This document shows positions 15,313 through 17,456 of a stretch of 17,456 nt of DNA, in pieces (positions within the stretch are counted from its first letter, which is position 1; the number at the start of each line of letters is the position of its first letter). Both the position numbers and the translations under genes were made by a program. Source of the DNA: Allocoprobacillus merdigallinarum (GTDB lineage Bacteria > Bacillota_I > Bacilli_A > Erysipelotrichales > Coprobacillaceae); NCBI GenBank assembly GCA_019117525.1, contig DWZO01000077.1:1-17456 (forward strand), read 5' to 3'. A model generated the notes under the pieces. It was not told the DNA's origin and made no database searches. It was given only the letters and a program-made list of their open reading frames with translations.

Positions 15313-16230
15313 ATGAAAAAAGCTAATTATTATTTTACACTTTGCCTTGTCCTTTTTACAACTCTTTTTTCTTTTTTTAATATGTTTCAAATTGTTAAAA
15401 TTTCTTCCCAGGTCATTCAAATCGTCCTCACCAATTTGTTACCTTCTCTTCTTCCTTTTATGATTCTCATCTCTTTATGTTTATCATTAGGAATCTTTCA
15501 ATTCATCAGTTATTTCATTCAATTTATTTTCTCACCCCTTTTTCATTTAACACCCCATATGTCTTCTTTATATTTTATGTCCTTTTTCTGTGGTTATCCA
15601 ACCAACGCAAAAATGTTAAGGGAATCATATGAATTAGGATATATCAATATCTCTCAACTCCAGCATCTGCTTTCCATCGCTTCTTTTTCATCACTGAGTT
15701 TTATTTTTGTATCCTTAAAACTTCCTTTCTCCATTGCTTTGATGATTTATTTAAGCCATATTCTTCCAAGCATAATGAAAGCTCTTTTTTATCATCATCA
15801 TTACCAGTGGATGTCTTTAAAACAAAGTCTACAGCCCATCCTCAATCCGCATATGCGCTTCGTTGACGCTTTAAAAAAAAGCATAACTTCTTCTTTAACA
15901 GCTTTTATTTTTATTTTAGGTTATATGCTTGTCTTTCAGTTTATAGGCTATAGCCTGCAAACAATTATACACCACCATTTTTTATTAACAATTATCAGAG
16001 GATTTTTAGAATTTAGCTCTGGCTCTATCCAAATCTTACAATATCATCATTTTCTTGTTTATCCTTTTATCAGTTTTTATCTATCTTTTTCTGGATTATC
16101 AGTCCTAATGCAGGTAGATAATATACTTGATGGTATCCCCTATTCATTTAAACAATATGCCTTATCAAGATTGGTACATGGTATATGTTCATTTTTCATC
16201 TGTTTAGTCTTACAGTATTTGACAATATAA
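15313..16230 (+). CDS. ylbJ: YlbJ/SpoVV-like sporulation membrane protein
   Basis: Polytopic membrane protein of the YlbJ (SpoVV) family. In B. subtilis SpoVV is made in the mother cell and is needed to move dipicolinic acid into the forespore. The 305 residues show about seven or eight hydrophobic segments and family landmarks: NLLPSLLPFM (41-50), FFCGYPTNAK (91-100, the usual GYPxGAK), FLEFSSGS (231-238) and FSGLSVLMQ (259-267). It is shorter than B. subtilis YlbJ (about 400), and some loops are histidine-rich. AAGGAG precedes the ATG at 15313. No terminator separates it from perR, whose -35 falls in its last codons, so read-through into perR-rbr is possible. Family assignment is good; the transported substrate here is inferred from the family. 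Confidence 0.78.
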   Translation: MKKANYYFTLCLVLFTTLFSFFNMFQIVKISSQVIQIVLTNLLPSLLPFMILISLCLSLGIFQFISYFIQFIFSPLFHLTPHMSSLYFMSFFCGYPTNAKMLRESYELGYINISQLQHLLSIASFSSLSFIFVSLKLPFSIALMIYLSHILPSIMKALFYHHHYQWMSLKQSLQPILNPHMRFVDALKKSITSSLTAFIFILGYMLVFQFIGYSLQTIIHHHFLLTIIRGFLEFSSGSIQILQYHHFLVYPFISFYLSFSGLSVLMQVDNILDGIPYSFKQYALSRLVHGICSFFICLVLQYLTI

Positions 16231-16246
16231 AGATATATGCTATAAT
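16219..16246 (+). promoter_or_regulatory. Near-consensus SigA promoter of perR-rbr
   Basis: TTGACA (16219-16224) and TATAAT (16241-16246) are separated by 16 bases, with TG at 16238-16239 making an extended -10. Both hexamers are perfect. The -35 overlaps the last codons and the stop region of the ylbJ-like gene. Confidence 0.8.
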
Positions 16247-16254
16247 AATAGTAA
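16240..16254 (+). promoter_or_regulatory. Candidate PerR box
   Basis: CTATAATAATAGTAA matches 11 of 14 informative positions of the B. subtilis PerR box TTATAATNATTATAA. It overlaps the -10 hexamer, where a bound repressor would block polymerase. This suggests PerR autoregulation of perR-rbr. A/T-rich sequence and an overlapping -10 make chance similarity possible. Confidence 0.45.
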
Positions 16255-16280
16255 CCATTATTAATAAGGAGTACGATACT

Positions 16281-16685
16281 ATGTCTGAAACAAAATTAAG
16301 GTATTCTAAACAAAGGGAAACAATTTACGAGGTTTTAAAAGATGATTGTACACATCCTTGCGTTGACGATATTTACGCAAAGGTTAAACAACTCATTCCA
16401 GATATTAGTTTAGGGACAGTTTATCGTAATTTGAATTTACTTGCTGATCATCATAGAATTACACGCTTAGATATTGGTGATGGAGTCATTCATTTTGACG
16501 CACGCATTGATCCTCACTACCATTTGATTTGTGATCAATGTGGAACGATTCAAGATATTGTATGCTCACAGGCAATACTTGATGAACTTATTAATAAGGT
16601 CAACGAACAATCTGAACATGTTATTGAAGGAGCACAAATTCTTTTCCATGGGACATGCTCACATTGTTTCAAACAAAAATCATAG
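16281..16685 (+). CDS. perR: Peroxide-responsive repressor PerR (Fur family)
   Basis: Metal-dependent repressor that senses H2O2 through iron-catalysed histidine oxidation. The 134 residues have a winged helix (about 8-70; ISLGTVYRNLNLL at 42-54) and a metal-binding dimer domain. Structural zinc cysteines are C84/C87 and C126/C129. The regulatory-site residues align with B. subtilis PerR: H25 (H37), D73 (D85), H79 and H81 (H91, H93), and D92 (D104). The aspartate at the last position favours PerR over Fur or Zur. The ATG at 16281 follows AAGGAG by 9 nt; a longer reading from 16185 would run through the promoter. It is followed after 16 bases by rubrerythrin, a common PerR target, which supports the assignment. 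Confidence 0.85.
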   Translation: MSETKLRYSKQRETIYEVLKDDCTHPCVDDIYAKVKQLIPDISLGTVYRNLNLLADHHRITRLDIGDGVIHFDARIDPHYHLICDQCGTIQDIVCSQAILDELINKVNEQSEHVIEGAQILFHGTCSHCFKQKS

Positions 16686-16701
16686 AAAGGAGGGCATTAT
16701 C

Positions 16702-17289
16702 ATGCCTACATTAAAAGGAACAAGAACTGCTAATAACTTATTACACGCATTCGCTGGAGAATCTCAAGCAAGAAATCGTTACACTTACTATTCTTCAATT
16801 GCTAAAAAAGAAGGATATGTACAAATCGCTAATATTTTTGAAGAAACAGCTAATCAAGAAAAAGAACACGCAAAAAGATTAATGAAATTATTAAATACTG
16901 AATTAAAAGGAGAAGCTTTACACGTTGAAGGTGATTTCCCAATCATGCTTGGAACAACTGCTGAATGTTTAAAAGCTGCTGCTGCTGGAGAAAATGAAGA
17001 ATGGACTGATATGTATCCAGAATTCGCTAAAATTGCAGAAGAAGAAGGATTCCCTGAAATCGCTAAAGTTTGCAGAAGCATTGCTGTAGCTGAAAAAATG
17101 CACGAAGACAGATATTTAAAATTATTAGAAAACCTTGAAAACGGAACAGTTTTCAAAAAAGACGAAGTTGTTATGTGGAAATGTAATAACTGTGGATTCA
17201 TTTTTGAAGGTACTGAAGCCCCTGAAAGATGTCCTGCATGTGATCATCCACAAGCTCACTTTGAAGCATATACTTTCTTTAAAGGATAA
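16702..17289 (+). CDS. rbr: Rubrerythrin
   Basis: Cytosolic non-haem di-iron peroxidase that reduces H2O2 in anaerobes. The 195 residues have the classic order. A four-helix ferritin-like domain (about 1-147) carries E20 in FAGESQAR, E53 and H56 in NQEKEH, E97 and E100 in GENEE, and E131, H134 and E135 in AEKMHE. A C-terminal rubredoxin domain follows, with C161-x-x-C164 and C177-x-x-C180 for one iron. The ATG at 16702 follows AAAGGAGGG; an in-frame longer reading from 16531 lies inside perR and is rejected. Codon choice is biased and ordered, as in highly expressed genes. It is co-transcribed with perR, so repression by PerR with induction by peroxide is expected. Confidence 0.96.
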   Translation: MPTLKGTRTANNLLHAFAGESQARNRYTYYSSIAKKEGYVQIANIFEETANQEKEHAKRLMKLLNTELKGEALHVEGDFPIMLGTTAECLKAAAAGENEEWTDMYPEFAKIAEEEGFPEIAKVCRSIAVAEKMHEDRYLKLLENLENGTVFKKDEVVMWKCNNCGFIFEGTEAPERCPACDHPQAHFEAYTFFKG

Positions 17290-17294
17290 AATAC

Positions 17295-17321
17295 AAACCC
17301 CAATCATATGGTTGGGGTTTT
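17295..17321 (+). terminator. Terminator of perR-rbr
   Basis: AAACCCCAA (17295-17303) pairs with TTGGGGTTT (17312-17320), followed by a short T-run. It begins six bases after the rbr stop. Confidence 0.75.
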
Positions 17322-17335
17322 CATGTATAAAAAAA

Positions 17336-17355
17336 GGACAAAATAAATTTTGTCC
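17336..17355 (-). terminator. Hairpin with minus-strand T-run
   Basis: GGACAAAA (17336-17343) pairs with TTTTGTCC (17348-17355) around TAAA. Reading the minus strand, seven T follow (17335-17329), so it is shaped to stop leftward transcription into rbr. Confidence 0.6.
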
Positions 17356-17358
17356 ATG

Positions 17359-17392
17359 GCGATTAATCATCTTTGATGATTATCGCTTTTTT
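17359..17392 (+). terminator. Second plus-strand terminator after rbr
   Basis: GCGAT and AATCAT (17359-17370, with one bulged T) pair with ATGATT and ATCGC (17376-17386), followed by six T (17387-17392). It is a backup stop before the next gene. Confidence 0.65.
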
Positions 17393-17423
17393 GTATTGTA
17401 TAATCATCTTAGGTGGTGTTCTT

Positions 17424-17456
17424 ATGATTGATCTCTCTACTCCTGATACTCTTTTA
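17424..17456 (+). CDS. Partial gene at the right edge
   Basis: Only eleven residues are in the window: MIDLSTPDTLL. AGGTGG lies 7 nt before the ATG and a TATAAT is at 17399-17404, which suggests a real start. The N-terminus is vaguely like DUF2721 membrane proteins, but eleven residues are too few for an assignment. Confidence 0.35.
   Translation, partial: MIDLSTPDTLL

Noticed and set aside
16185..16280. N-terminal extension of PerR
   Set aside because: It runs through the stop of the ylbJ-like gene in another frame and the promoter. The ATG at 16281 has a good ribosome site and gives the normal family length.
16531..16701. N-terminal extension of rubrerythrin
   Set aside because: It lies inside perR in another frame. 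The ATG at 16702 has AAAGGAGGG and gives the standard length.
17135..17431. Plus-strand frame overlapping the end of rbr
   Set aside because: It is out of frame with rubrerythrin and reads through three hairpins.

Overview
The window is AT-rich, uses strong AGGAGG-type ribosome sites and SigA-like promoters, and encodes RNase J, DegV, RpiR, PerR/rubrerythrin and a YlbJ/SpoVV-type sporulation membrane protein. This fits a low-GC, anaerobic, probably spore-forming Firmicute. The overall gene style suggests an Erysipelotrichia/Coprobacillus-like gut bacterium, but that placement is an inference from protein style, not from a marker gene.

Layout. Positions 1-292 hold three stem-loops and no convincing gene. 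Positions 293-6070 (minus strand) carry a complete oligopeptide ABC importer in the order oppA-oppB-oppC-oppD-oppF. A hairpin sits at the predicted 5' end of the mRNA, and a second lies between oppA and oppB. An MscS-type channel gene (6293-7102, minus) is upstream. DegV (7287-8156, plus) is a single gene with its own promoter and terminator. RNase J (8426-10168, plus) overlaps by ATGA with a membrane-anchored calcineurin-like phosphoesterase (10165-10986) whose metal motifs are altered. Convergent to it is a minus-strand pair, a PPP-type phosphatase and an RpiR/SIS regulator (12571-10980). The two units share one terminator that also encodes the ends of both proteins.

Positions 12682-14007 are the least ordinary part. 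They hold a small cysteine-containing DUF11 protein without a signal peptide, a divergent protein with an orphan PTS IIB-like domain fused to an unrecognised N-terminal region, and a 28-residue membrane peptide with a near-perfect Shine-Dalgarno. After these come hflX (minus), a divergent ylbJ-like gene, and a perR-rbr unit (plus). The perR-rbr unit is read from a near-consensus promoter that overlaps a PerR-box-like sequence.

Functionally the window combines peptide uptake, osmotic protection, fatty-acid binding (DegV), mRNA decay, sugar-phosphate-type regulation, ribosome rescue (HflX), sporulation transport and peroxide defence. I saw no tRNA, rRNA, CRISPR array, transposase or prophage gene. 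No wholly new multi-gene system is evident. The best candidates for undescribed biology are the 28-residue peptide, the IIB fusion protein, and the altered-site phosphoesterase coupled to RNase J.
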